A stretch of 64,000 bases of DNA, from contig CBFGUG010000003.1 in the NCBI GenBank assembly GCA_965651905.1, forward strand, positions 129,976 through 193,975, in the 5' to 3' direction. Of the stretch, positions 36,170 to 44,656 are shown piece by piece. Under the pieces are notes generated by a model. It saw only the letters and a program-made list of their open reading frames with translations, had not been told where the DNA came from and searched no databases. Origin of the DNA: SZUA-265 sp965651905. GTDB taxonomy: Bacteria; Myxococcota_A; Polyangia; Polyangiales; Polyangiaceae. The stretch's first letter is position 1. Each line of letters starts with the position of its first letter. A program made the position numbers and the translations under genes.

Positions 36170-36287
36170 GGCCCTACTTCAGCAGATCTTCGCTGCCCCG
36201 CTAACCCAAAAAAGGTGCGAACGCAGTCCGAGTCAGGTCCACCAGGCGCTGAAGATTCGCCGACTTGAAGCAGCAGCAGGAGCAAAC

Positions 36288-36710
36288 TTGGCCAAACGTC
36301 CGCCCGTCGCTTCAATCACGGCGATGTCGCTCCCAACCATCGAACGGCGCCGTGCGCATCGCGGCAACCTGCATGACGACCTATGTGTGCTCCTCGAGTC
36401 GATTCGGCGCCGAGAACGCTTGGGCGCGTTGGCGCTTTCGGACAGCCAGGGCCTGCTGCTAGCTGGAGCGGGACGCTATTCGGTTTGCGAGGAGCTGAGT
36501 GCCACGGCATCACGACATGCCGCACAGGTGCCAGGCGCCGTGCAAACGTTCGAACTACTCGGCCAAACGCTGCTCGTGTGTTCGCCCACCGCCCCAGCGG
36601 ATCCGAACCTGATGCACGAGGTTGCGCACGCGTGCCGACGCATCGTCGACCGTCGCTACGGCCGAATACCGACCGAGTCCCGGGGCCCCGTGCGCGCCGC
36701 GTTGTCGTGA
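36288..36710 (+). CDS. Small protein, weakly roadblock/LC7-like
   Basis: Product of 140 residues from TTG at 36288, chosen because AGGAG lies five bases upstream; an ATG at 36324 lacks a ribosome site. The frame is open to 35841 antisense to the ArsA-type gene, which is rejected. The core LHDDLCVLLESIRRRERLGALALSDSQGLLLAGAG and EELSATASRHAAQ resembles roadblock/LC7 domains, small dimeric regulators of GTPases, but similarity is weak. The next gene follows 26 nt later. Confidence 0.6.
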   Translation: MAKRPPVASITAMSLPTIERRRAHRGNLHDDLCVLLESIRRRERLGALALSDSQGLLLAGAGRYSVCEELSATASRHAAQVPGAVQTFELLGQTLLVCSPTAPADPNLMHEVAHACRRIVDRRYGRIPTESRGPVRAALS

Positions 36711-36736
36711 GCGGTGCCGTTCAGTAGGCTGGGCCA

Positions 36737-37810
36737 GTGAACTGGCTGCTGAGGCATCGGGGCAAACTAGCGCTGTCGCTCCTGCTCGCCTGCGTGTTCG
36801 TGCTGCTGATGCGCCTCGGCTCCTTGCCGCTGATGCCAGCGGACGAGCAGCTGAAGGCATTCCAATGGTGGACGCTGGGCGCTTACGTCGCAGCGTGGTC
36901 CCTGGTTCACGTGCTGCGCGCGTGGCGCTGGCGTTTCTTGCTCGACCCCATCGCCCACGTTCCGATGCGTAAGCTGATGCTTTCGTCGTTCATCGGCTTT
37001 GCGGCGATTGTGATCTTGCCGATGCGCGCGGGCGAGATAGTCAGGCCCGCGATGGTGCGCGAGAAGGGACGTCTCTCAGGCTGGAGCGCGACGGGCACGG
37101 TTGCGGCTGAGCGCATCGTCGATGGCTTGGTGTTGTCCTTGATGCTGCTGTTCGGTCTGCTGGCGTCGACACCGCTGGACCCGCTGCCAGAGCGCATCGG
37201 GGACTTGCCGATCTCGCCGCGGTTGGTGCCACAGGCGGCCTACTTTGCGCTGGCGTTGTTCGCCTGCGCGTTCGTGACCATGGGACTGTTCTACTTCGCC
37301 AGGCAGTGGGCTCGCGCCGTGGTCTCGAGGCTCGTGGGGACGTTCTCCGAGTCGCTCGCGGAGTGGATTGCCGAACGCATCGAGCGCGTGACCGAAGGGC
37401 TGAGCTTCCTGCCCAAGCTTCGCTACACGGGTCCGTTCATGTTTTCCACGGTCGTCTACTGGGTGCTCAACGCGGCTTCGGCTTGGCTTCTCGCGTACGG
37501 CTGCGGACTGCATTCGATGACGTTTGCGCAGGCCTGCGTGCTCACGGGAGTGCTCGCTTTAGGCATCATGGTGCCCAATGCGCCTGGCTTTTTTGGTGCG
37601 TTCCAGTTCTCCGCGTACGCGGCTCTGTCGCTGTTTTTCGCAGAAACCCAGCTGCTCGGCGCAGGCAGCGTGTTGGTGTTCTTCTTGTTCGTCGCGCAAA
37701 ACGGCATCATGCTCGTGTTCGCACTGGCGTCCGCGGCGCTGCTCGGCACGAGCATGTCGGCTGCACTCTCGACGGATGACGTCGACGACGAACGCACCGT
37801 CGACGGATGA
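36737..37810 (+). CDS. UPF0104/LPG-synthase-type membrane protein (second copy)
   Basis: Product of 357 residues with about eight membrane segments, GTG start. Shared with the protein at 9463: first segment near the N-terminus, FQWWTLGAYVAAWSLVHVLRAWRWRFLL, FIGFAAIVILPMRAGEIVRPAMV, VAAERIVDGLVLSLML and a late IMVPNAPGFFGAFQ in place of the usual P-G-G-x-G element. Probably lipid or glycolipid transfer or flipping. It continues the strand of the roadblock-like gene. Confidence 0.82.
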   Translation: MNWLLRHRGKLALSLLLACVFVLLMRLGSLPLMPADEQLKAFQWWTLGAYVAAWSLVHVLRAWRWRFLLDPIAHVPMRKLMLSSFIGFAAIVILPMRAGEIVRPAMVREKGRLSGWSATGTVAAERIVDGLVLSLMLLFGLLASTPLDPLPERIGDLPISPRLVPQAAYFALALFACAFVTMGLFYFARQWARAVVSRLVGTFSESLAEWIAERIERVTEGLSFLPKLRYTGPFMFSTVVYWVLNAASAWLLAYGCGLHSMTFAQACVLTGVLALGIMVPNAPGFFGAFQFSAYAALSLFFAETQLLGAGSVLVFFLFVAQNGIMLVFALASAALLGTSMSAALSTDDVDDERTVDG

Positions 37811-37846
37811 CCTCGACGACCGCGATGATGTGCACGCGGCACCCGC

Positions 37847-38392
37847 GTGAAGAACGCAAAACTTGGCCGCTGCGCTGGGGCCGCGCTAGGCGCAGGCATG
37901 CTCCGAGTATTGGCGGCGAATTTTTGCCTAGTCGTACTTTGCCTCGCGACGAACGCCAGCGCGGGTGCGCAAACGGACCTCGGGTACACGCGCGGTCAAG
38001 TCTATAGCGGAGCGCTGCGCTATCTGCGCATCGACCTGGGCTACGAGATCACGGAAAAGGACGCCAAGGCAGCCTACTTGCTTTTTCAGTACACGCCCCA
38101 GGGACAGCAAGCGCCGAAGTTCGGGTCATTCGAGATCGTGCCGAAGCAGGGAGGCGTACGGCTGCTCGTGAAGTTGCCGAAGATGCCGAGCTATCACGAG
38201 CAAGTGTTGCGCGATGGGCTACTGCGCAAGTTGCGGGAAGACTACGGGCCGGAAACGCCGAAGGCACCGAAGAAGCCGCGTGACGGCAACCGAGATCGGG
38301 AAGACGACAGCCCCGAAAGGTCCCCTGCCGACGACACGCCGACACAAGACGACGCCAAGCGGTCGAACCCCGACGCCGACGAGCGCACGTAA
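37847..38392 (+). CDS. Secreted protein of unknown function
   Basis: Product of 181 residues with a signal peptide (LRVLAANFCLVVLCLATNASA-GAQ), a compact domain YSGALRYLRIDLGYEITEKDAKAAYLLFQY and a highly charged tail (about 140-181, Pro/Lys/Asp/Arg-rich) that is probably disordered. It follows the membrane protein gene by 36 nt and may share its transcript. No family recognised. Confidence 0.75.
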   Translation: MKNAKLGRCAGAALGAGMLRVLAANFCLVVLCLATNASAGAQTDLGYTRGQVYSGALRYLRIDLGYEITEKDAKAAYLLFQYTPQGQQAPKFGSFEIVPKQGGVRLLVKLPKMPSYHEQVLRDGLLRKLREDYGPETPKAPKKPRDGNRDREDDSPERSPADDTPTQDDAKRSNPDADERT

Positions 38393-38646
38393 CAGGCCTT
38401 GCGCGGCGCTGCGGACAGCCCACGAGAAGCCTCTCGTCGGGTTCGTATCTGAACTGCATTCATTGAGAACGGGATGCGTCCGAAACCGATTGCATAGCCG
38501 ATTCCCTCGCATTCAGATCAGCCCCAACGCAAAACGCCAGGCTGAGTCGAACGCCATATGGTTACCGCCCTACGCGGGACGATCGTTCGAGGTCCAAAGC
38601 GCGACGTGCCAGTGGCTGACGGTGGCACATCCGGCCCGCGGGCGAT

Positions 38647-39921
38647 ATGACGGTTTTGTCCTGCGTGATGCCCCCAGAGAGCAAACTTCCTGAAACGGTC
38701 GGACGCTACCGAGTCGTCCGCGAACTCGGCAAAGGCGCAATGGGGCGTGTTTTGCTGGCGCACGATCCCGTGCTCAAGCGCGACGTCGCGGTCAAGCACT
38801 TGCGCGCTGATCTCCCGCTCGCCCCCGAGCAGCGCTCTCAACTGCTCGATCGCATGCAGCAGGAAGCCCGAGCGTCCGCGCGAGTGAGCCACCCCAACCT
38901 CGTGGCGCTGCACGACATGGGTGAAGACCCGGGAGTTGGGCTGTATCTGGTGTTCGAGTACGTCGAGGGCCCAACCTTGAAGGAGGCGCTGGAACGTGGC
39001 GCTCTCGACCCCGAAGTGGTGGCGACCATGGCTCGTGAAATCGGCAGCGGACTGCGGCTGCTCCACGCTTCGGGAGTGATCCACCGCGACGTCAAGCCAG
39101 ACAACGTGATCCTGTCTCGTACTGGCGCTAAGTTAACTGACTTCGGAATCGCGAGAGTCCCCGACTCGACGCTGACGGGGGCCGGCAACGTACTGGGCAC
39201 GCCAGCCTACAGTGCTCCCGAAGCCATCCGCAGCGGCAAGTTCTCACCCGTGAGTGACCAGTTTTCGTTGGCGGCAACGTTGTACGAAGCGCTGAGCGGA
39301 CGTCGCGCTTTCCCTGGAGACGACGCCGTGTTCGTGGCGGCGCTGATCACCAACGAAGAGCCGCCGCGCGTCGCCGCAGTTTGCGGAGTGCCTGCGGCGG
39401 TCGACACGGTTTTGGCGCGTGGGCTCGCCAAACACCCCAACTCGCGCTTCGAAGATTGTGAAGTCTTCGGCATCGCTCTGGCTGAAGCGCTCGTGCCCGA
39501 GGTTCGTCCATCATTGCCAACCCTCCCCGACAGCTTTCACACCGTCGCGGAACAGAACAAACGCCCCAGCTTCACGACCATCGCCGTAGCGTTGGCAGCG
39601 GGCGCAGCGGTCATGTGGTTTGGCGATCGGTGGCTCGATTCGGAAGCGTCCGAAAACCGCGTGACCGTGGTGGAGCGCGTCGCGCCAGTCGTGGAGCCTC
39701 CCACGTTGGAGGGAAACGCAAAAGACGAGGTTCCACCAGTCGCGTGGCTGGCGGAAAGCCCCAAGCACCTGCCCAAACACGTCGCTGACGACGATGCGGA
39801 CGACGACGCGGGTGATCGAGAAGCAGACGAGTCCGCGCCTTCTGGCGCCAGCGCGCAGCGAAAACGTGGCACTTCTCGCGCCAGCAAGACCGACGATTCA
39901 ACACCCAAAGCGGAACGCTGA
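38647..39921 (+). CDS. Hanks-type serine/threonine protein kinase, membrane-anchored
   Basis: Product of 424 residues. The kinase domain shows the glycine loop GKGAMGRV (28-35), ATP lysine K50 in VAVK, HRDVKPDN (146-153), DFG (165-167) and GTPAYSAPEA (subdomain VIII), complete for activity. A membrane segment lies at about 310-327 (TTIAVALAAGAAVMWFG), followed by an acidic and Ser/Arg-rich outer part. The second methionine (MPPESKLP, 38668) is an equally good start. The FGE-fold gene begins two bases after the stop, suggesting one operon. Confidence 0.92.
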   Translation: MTVLSCVMPPESKLPETVGRYRVVRELGKGAMGRVLLAHDPVLKRDVAVKHLRADLPLAPEQRSQLLDRMQQEARASARVSHPNLVALHDMGEDPGVGLYLVFEYVEGPTLKEALERGALDPEVVATMAREIGSGLRLLHASGVIHRDVKPDNVILSRTGAKLTDFGIARVPDSTLTGAGNVLGTPAYSAPEAIRSGKFSPVSDQFSLAATLYEALSGRRAFPGDDAVFVAALITNEEPPRVAAVCGVPAAVDTVLARGLAKHPNSRFEDCEVFGIALAEALVPEVRPSLPTLPDSFHTVAEQNKRPSFTTIAVALAAGAAVMWFGDRWLDSEASENRVTVVERVAPVVEPPTLEGNAKDEVPPVAWLAESPKHLPKHVADDDADDDAGDREADESAPSGASAQRKRGTSRASKTDDSTPKAER

Positions 39922-39923
39922 AC

Positions 39924-40883
39924 GTGAACACGGCGCGCTGGGTGTGGTTCACCTTCGCCGCGCTGCTGGGCCTGGCGCCCGTCCCCCGCGCGAGCGGTAA
40001 CCCGACAGGCGGCGCAGAAACGCCCACCGAAACAGAAACGCGGCGGGCACCCGTGACAGACGCCCCCTCACTGCTGGAGTTGCGGAGCCCGTTGCCGACG
40101 CGTGCCTACTTTGCAGCGTCCAGCTTCGAAATGGGGTCGACGACGGAAGATCTGACCTACGCGCTGCAAGCATGCCAGACGGAGACGTATGGTCACACGT
40201 GCACGACCGTGCGCTACCGTGACGAGATCCCAAAACGGCGAATCACCCTCTCACGCTATTGGCTCGACCGTTACGAAGTCACGGTTTCGGAGTACGAGAG
40301 GTGTGTGCGGGCACGTCGCTGCGATCCAATCCCGTTCTACGAAGGTGCCCTACGCTTCGAGCGAGCAAGCCTCCCCGCCACCATGGTCCGCTGGCAAGAC
40401 GCGCAGGACTATTGCGCATTCGTCGGTGCCAGACTGCCGACGGAGGCAGAGTGGGAGCGTGCAGCGGCCGGGCAATCACGCAGGCGCTACCCATGGGGAG
40501 AGCTCTACAACGACAAGATGAGCAACCACGGACGCCTGGCATGGGACAAGACCGACGCCAGTGATGGCTTCAGCGAACTAGCGCCCGTGGGTTCATTCCC
40601 CGCGGGCGCGACTCTCGAACGCGTGTTCGACCTCGCTGGCAACGCTGATGAGTGGGTTTACGATCGGTACTCCGATCGTTACGACCCTCGGGACACGCAA
40701 GACCCGCGCGGACCGGAACTGAGCAGCGGTGACGTTCACCGCGTGACTCGTGGAGGAGGTTTCGACACTCCCCGCGCTGGCCTGCGCACTGCAGCGCGCG
40801 GCTTCGACCTGCCGAACCGACGTCAGGCCACTCGTGGCTTCCGCTGTGCACGAGCCGACGCACCCGCGGTGTTCCTCGAGTAG
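39924..40883 (+). CDS. Secreted FGE/SUMF1-domain protein
   Basis: Product of 319 residues with a signal peptide (WVWFTFAALLGLAPVPRASG). The formylglycine-generating-enzyme fold is shown by SFEMGSTTEDL, YWLDRYEVTVSEYERCV, ARLPTEAEWERAAAG, DLAGNADEWVYDRY, RVTRGGGFDTP and RGFRCAR. Many members of this fold are not sulfatase-activating enzymes and bind ligands or modify other substrates; no sulfatase gene is in view. GTG start two bases after the kinase stop. The stop lies in a 17-bp duplication. Confidence 0.85.
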   Translation: MNTARWVWFTFAALLGLAPVPRASGNPTGGAETPTETETRRAPVTDAPSLLELRSPLPTRAYFAASSFEMGSTTEDLTYALQACQTETYGHTCTTVRYRDEIPKRRITLSRYWLDRYEVTVSEYERCVRARRCDPIPFYEGALRFERASLPATMVRWQDAQDYCAFVGARLPTEAEWERAAAGQSRRRYPWGELYNDKMSNHGRLAWDKTDASDGFSELAPVGSFPAGATLERVFDLAGNADEWVYDRYSDRYDPRDTQDPRGPELSSGDVHRVTRGGGFDTPRAGLRTAARGFDLPNRRQATRGFRCARADAPAVFLE

Positions 40884-40899
40884 CGGTGTTCCTCGAGTA
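40866..40899. repeat. 17-bp tandem duplication spanning a stop codon
   Basis: GCGGTGTTCCTCGAGTA occurs twice in direct succession (40866-40882 and 40883-40899); the TAG stop of the FGE-fold gene (40881-40883) sits at the junction and a second TAG follows. Confidence 0.95.
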
Positions 40900-40919
40900 G
40901 CAGGCTTGCTCGAGGAACA
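40887..40919 (+). terminator. Strong hairpin after the kinase/FGE-fold genes
   Basis: Perfect 11-bp inverted repeat TGTTCCTCGAG / CTCGAGGAACA with an 11-base loop. No U-tract follows, so it may be a terminator of the non-canonical kind or an RNA-stabilising structure. Its left arm lies in the duplicated unit. Confidence 0.55.
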
Positions 40920-41028
40920 TCCCTGCCCGCGGTAACGGAACGCTCGAATGGCGCGCGGTCGCAGCAACCCGTGCCACGATCCGTGGTCTGGCTATCGACG
41001 GCGGCAGTTTCCGCAGTAGAGTGCGTGC

Positions 41029-41574
41029 GTGCTGCAACTGCCCGTCGCCGCCGCCTCACGCTTCGTGCTGGTGCGGCCCCACTACCCAGAAAACGTCGGC
41101 GCCTGCGCGCGTGCCATCAAGACCATGGGGATCACTGATTTGGCGCTGGTGAAACCCGGACGCCTGGCGCAACCCGAACACGAGATGGCGTTCAAACTAG
41201 CTGTGCGAGCGTGGGACGTATTGGAAGCAGCCACCGTACACGACACGCTGGAACAAGCCCTCGACGGCTTCGAACTGGTGTTCGCGACGACTGCACGTCG
41301 TGGCCAGCGCGGCATCATGGGACCAGAAGAAGCGGCTCAGCGCGCGGTCGCCACCGCCGCACGGGGCGGGCGCATCGCCGTGGTGTTCGGTAACGAGAAA
41401 ACCGGGCTGAGTCGCGAAGATCTCGCGCTGTGTCCGCTGCGACTACGCATCCCGATGGCCGCCGACCAGCCGTCGATCAACCTGGCGCAGAGCGCGCAGT
41501 TGATCGCTTACGAGTGGTTCCGCGCGGGCCTCGCCAAGCGCGCGGCAGACGACGTCGATCTGGAGTGTGAGTGA
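41029..41574 (+). CDS. TrmJ/SpoU-family RNA 2'-O-methyltransferase
   Basis: SPOUT-fold methyltransferase of 181 residues. VRPHYPENVGACARAIKTMG is the N-terminal signature, VVFGNEKTGLSREDL the motif 2 and QPSINLAQSAQLIAYE the motif 3 of the TrmH/TrmJ group. E. coli TrmJ is near 245 residues; this one lacks the C-terminal extension. The substrate (tRNA position 32 or rRNA) is not determined. GTG start. The downstream lipoprotein begins in an overlap with the stop. Confidence 0.88.
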   Translation: MLQLPVAAASRFVLVRPHYPENVGACARAIKTMGITDLALVKPGRLAQPEHEMAFKLAVRAWDVLEAATVHDTLEQALDGFELVFATTARRGQRGIMGPEEAAQRAVATAARGGRIAVVFGNEKTGLSREDLALCPLRLRIPMAADQPSINLAQSAQLIAYEWFRAGLAKRAADDVDLECE

Positions 41575-42716
41575 TGTGCGCTGGCCTCATGGGCTCCGCC
41601 TACAGGCTCATGGGCTCCGTCTGCAGGCTCATGGGCGCTGCCCGCGCGGGGTTCGTGACGCTGTCGTTGATGTTCGACCTGGGCTGCGCGCCGAGCCTTC
41701 CGCCTGACTACGTAGAGCACAGCAGCGCCGCGCGCGCCGCGTATGGACGAGGGGAATACGAGCGGGCTGCCGAACACTGGCACGCTGCCCGCAGTGCTGC
41801 TCCGAACGACAAACATCGTGAGGAAGCACTGTACCGCCAGGCTGTGAGCCTACAGCGCGCAGGTCGTCACGACGAAGCCCGGGCTTTGCTCGCTCGACTG
41901 GCAACCTCTGGCACGTCGGGCAGAAGCGCTCGGGCAGAGTTCGACGTGGCGTACGCCGAACTCGAACGGGGTGATGCCCGCAAGGGTGAGGAACTGCTCG
42001 AGCGAGCGCTGACCAGGCATCCTGACTCTGGCATGAGCATCCGCGCCGCCCTGCGACTGCTGGACGACGCGAGTGAAGACGGCGGAAACCCCGAACGCGC
42101 CAAGCGTATCCAGCGTCTGCTCGGCAAGCTGCCCAAAAACGCTGAGGTGCGCGAGCTGCTCGAGTATGAGAACGCGAAGCTGTTGGAAGCCATGGGATCG
42201 GCGGAAGCCGCGCTCAGCGCCTACGACGCGCAAGTACGACGCTACCCCTATCCCGCGGGCAGATACTGGAGCGAATCACTGGTGCGGTCCGCCCAGATCT
42301 TGTCCGCAACTGACAGAACCCGAGCCGCTGTCTCCAGATTGCGCTGGATGCTCGAACACCGCGAGTCGTCGTCAGTGACGGGGTCCTACGAACGCGGCTA
42401 CTCGGCGGCTCACATGCTGCTGGCCGGCATGCTGAGAAAGGAGGGTGACCTGCGAGCTGCGCGCGACGAGTATCGCAAGGTATTCACTCGATACCAACAC
42501 AGCAGGCTACGCGACGATGCCCTGTGGCAAGCGTCGCTGTGTTCCGTACGCTTGGACGAGACGGATGAAGCCTGCGACGACTTGCAGCGTCTAATCGAGA
42601 GCTTTCCCAAATCACGCTACGCGAACTGCAGTCCGCAGCTTTGCCCGCAGCTCGGGGGCACGCCGAACACGGACGGACGCTGCCACGCGTACATCACGCG
42701 CGCCGCGCTCGACTGA
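41571..42716 (+). CDS. TPR lipoprotein of unknown function
   Basis: Product of up to 381 residues (GTG 41571 or ATG 41574). The N-terminal region contains a 7-residue duplication (LMGSAYR, LMGSVCR, LMGAAR) then a hydrophobic segment ending LMFDLGC, a reasonable lipobox. A later start at 41628-41630 would remove the duplicated part. TPR-like repeats follow (ARAAYGRGEYERAAEHWHAA, DALWQASLCSVRLDETDEACDDL), with several cysteines near the C-terminus. It overlaps the methyltransferase gene. Confidence 0.72.
   Translation: MMCAGLMGSAYRLMGSVCRLMGAARAGFVTLSLMFDLGCAPSLPPDYVEHSSAARAAYGRGEYERAAEHWHAARSAAPNDKHREEALYRQAVSLQRAGRHDEARALLARLATSGTSGRSARAEFDVAYAELERGDARKGEELLERALTRHPDSGMSIRAALRLLDDASEDGGNPERAKRIQRLLGKLPKNAEVRELLEYENAKLLEAMGSAEAALSAYDAQVRRYPYPAGRYWSESLVRSAQILSATDRTRAAVSRLRWMLEHRESSSVTGSYERGYSAAHMLLAGMLRKEGDLRAARDEYRKVFTRYQHSRLRDDALWQASLCSVRLDETDEACDDLQRLIESFPKSRYANCSPQLCPQLGGTPNTDGRCHAYITRAALD
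41586..41640. repeat. 21-bp tandem repeat near a lipoprotein start
   Basis: Units CTCATGGGCTCCGCCTACAG-G (41586-41606) and a near-identical copy (41607-41627), then a partial third. In frame, so they duplicate seven residues and offer alternative ATG starts. Confidence 0.85.
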
Positions 42717-42814
42717 CCACCGAACCCAGCGCAGGTCGTGAACCCAGCGCAGGCTGTAGTACGAGCGCAGGCAACGAAAAGAACGCGGAAGCTCGGCGGG
42801 CGGAAGGCTCGCGC

Positions 42815-43201
42815 TCAGTCGTCGTCTTCGAGCAGAGGGTCTTCGAAGTCGTCGGGCTCTTCGTCGTCTTCGTCGTCCTCTTCTTCTTCGTCGTCCTCTT
42901 CCTCGTCGTCGTCGTTCGGATCTTTGGCTTCGAACTTCAGATCCAGACCGATTTCGGCGAGTTGCGTTTCGAGCAGCTCGAGCAATTCATCAGGGTCGTC
43001 GCCGCTCCATTCGTCGAGAACGTCGGTCAGGTGCTCGTAGAAGTCGGCGCTGTCGAGACGGCGTTCGATCTCTTCGACCTGCTCCTCACCAAAGGCCTCC
43101 AAAATCTCCTCACGGAGCGGGTCGAGGTCCCCCTCTTCGACCGCCTCTTGGGCGGCGACGCGGATCAGCCGAGTGGCGCGCCTATCGAGGTATATTTCCA
43201 T
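42815..43201 (-). CDS. Acidic protein of unknown function
   Basis: Product of 128 residues. The first 90 residues form a helical domain (MEIYLDRRATRLIRVAAQEAVEEGD, DPDELLELLETQLAEI) and the last 35 are almost pure Asp/Glu. The DNA coding the tail is a run of GAC/GAA codons, prone to slippage. The opposite strand reads as a hydrophobic frame, an artefact of this composition. Convergent with the TPR lipoprotein gene. No family recognised; acidic tails often bind basic proteins or nucleic-acid-binding surfaces. Confidence 0.75.
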   Translation of the reverse strand: MEIYLDRRATRLIRVAAQEAVEEGDLDPLREEILEAFGEEQVEEIERRLDSADFYEHLTDVLDEWSGDDPDELLELLETQLAEIGLDLKFEAKDPNDDDEEEDDEEEEDDEDDEEPDDFEDPLLEDDD

Positions 43202-43417
43202 GTCCGTGCAGTCTCCTCGGGGAAATCCAGGCAGCGCTTACACAATGCGCGCGCGGGGCGTCAAGGCCCTGGCCGCCAAGAAGCCGGCCCGACCTGGCGC
43301 GCTCGGGCGACCGGCGGGACTATGCATATCGATCGGCGGTTTGGCTTTGTTCCAAACAACCCGGTTTAATCCGGGTGCGTCACCCGACCAAACGCCAGAG
43401 GAAGCTTCGAGGGACAA
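43202..43417. other. Divergent intergenic region
   Basis: About 215 bases between the acidic protein and the zinc-ribbon/FHA protein genes. No gene seen; expected to hold both promoters. A ribosome site (GAGGGAC) precedes the GTG start at 43418. Confidence 0.5.
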
Positions 43418-44551
43418 GTGATCTGCGAACGCTGCGGGGGGGAAAATCCCAGAGAGGTCTCGTTCTGCCGAAGCTGCGGTCATCAGATGGCGCGACACGC
43501 GGAGACTTCCACCACGCGAGGTAGCTTGGGAGCCCACCTACCCGACATCGTCTGCACGCGCTGCGCCTCGCCAAATCCCGCAAACCTGCGCTACTGTGCG
43601 ACCTGCGGCACAGCGCTGCCCAAGAAAGACACGCCCACGAATCCCGAGGGTGGGGCGCTCAGCCGCTCTGCTCGGCCGCCCTTATCCATGTCCTTCGACG
43701 CCACAGCGCAAGCTGCCCCGCGGCTGGCCCCAGCAGTGCCCCAGCCTGCAGACGCCCCCTCCCCTGGCCGTCACTGCCCCGCGTGCGGCGGTCTGGTCGT
43801 GACGGGCGCCGCGTTCTGCCAGTCCTGCGGACAAGACCTGCGCGCGTTCTCCGTCATCCCGAGGCCAGCCCCCGTTCCTGCGCCAAGTCCCCACACCGCG
43901 CCCAACGCTCGGCTGATCGTGATCGCTCAGGACGGGACGCCTGGGCGCGAGTATCCAATCACCCGAGGTCAGTCCGACATCGGTCGTGAGCAGGGCGACA
44001 TCTTGCTCGAAGGGGATCCGTATGCGTGTCCACGTCATGCCAGAATCCTGTTCAAAAACGGGCACTTTTGGATTAGTGACCTCGGCTCGGTCAACAGCAT
44101 TTACGCGCGCTTGACCGCGCCTGAGCGCCTGACCCACGGGGACATGATTCTGATCGGCTTGGAAGTTTTCAGGTTCGAGATGGTGGGGGCGGCGGAAGCC
44201 AATCGCCCCCCCGCGTACGAACGCGGTACCCGTCTTTTTGGCTCTCCAGCGTTACCGCGATATGCACGACTCGTGCAGCGAACGGTGGAGGGCGTGTCAG
44301 CCAACGTGTATTACCTCAGCAAGAACCAATCCACGATTGGGCGAGAGACTGGGGACCTCGTGTTCACGGACGACCCGTTCATGAGCCGGCGACACGCAAC
44401 ATTCACCCGTCAACAGGACGGCGGATTTCTGCTAACGGATCTGGGGTCGTCGAACGGTACGTTCATCGCCGTCAGGGATGAGCGACTACTGCCGAACGGT
44501 GGACACGTCAGGATCGGGCAGCACCTTTTTCGGCTGCATGTCGAAGGTTGA
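43418..44551 (+). CDS. Triple zinc-ribbon, double FHA-domain protein
   Basis: Cytoplasmic protein of 377 residues. Three CxxC...CxxC ribbons (from residues 3, 46 and about 118: CERCGG/CRSCG, CTRCAS/CATCG, CPACGG/CQSCG) are joined by proline-rich linkers to two FHA domains (YPITRGQSDIGREQGDI...DLGSVNS and YYLSKNQSTIGRETGDLVF...MSRRHA...DLGSSNGTF). The second FHA has the full phosphothreonine-binding set; the first is weaker. It probably reads phosphorylation by Ser/Thr kinases. The PP2C gene lies 105 nt downstream on the same strand. Confidence 0.9.
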   Translation: MICERCGGENPREVSFCRSCGHQMARHAETSTTRGSLGAHLPDIVCTRCASPNPANLRYCATCGTALPKKDTPTNPEGGALSRSARPPLSMSFDATAQAAPRLAPAVPQPADAPSPGRHCPACGGLVVTGAAFCQSCGQDLRAFSVIPRPAPVPAPSPHTAPNARLIVIAQDGTPGREYPITRGQSDIGREQGDILLEGDPYACPRHARILFKNGHFWISDLGSVNSIYARLTAPERLTHGDMILIGLEVFRFEMVGAAEANRPPAYERGTRLFGSPALPRYARLVQRTVEGVSANVYYLSKNQSTIGRETGDLVFTDDPFMSRRHATFTRQQDGGFLLTDLGSSNGTFIAVRDERLLPNGGHVRIGQHLFRLHVEG

Positions 44552-44656
44552 TTCTCAGGTGGCAGCGGTGTTTCCTAGCGCAGCAGTATCTCTCAGGGAC
44601 ACAGCATCGCAGCTGCGCAGCGAATCTCTCAGGTACATACAAGCGACCAACCGAGC

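Noticed and set aside
35841..36287. Upstream extension of the roadblock-like gene
   Set aside because: Lies antisense to the ArsA-type gene and the TTG at 36288 has a good ribosome site.
42641..43369. Plus-strand frame rich in Phe/Val opposite the acidic protein gene
   Set aside because: Antisense of GAC/GAA codons gives an apparent hydrophobic protein; the minus-strand frame has the better structure and start.
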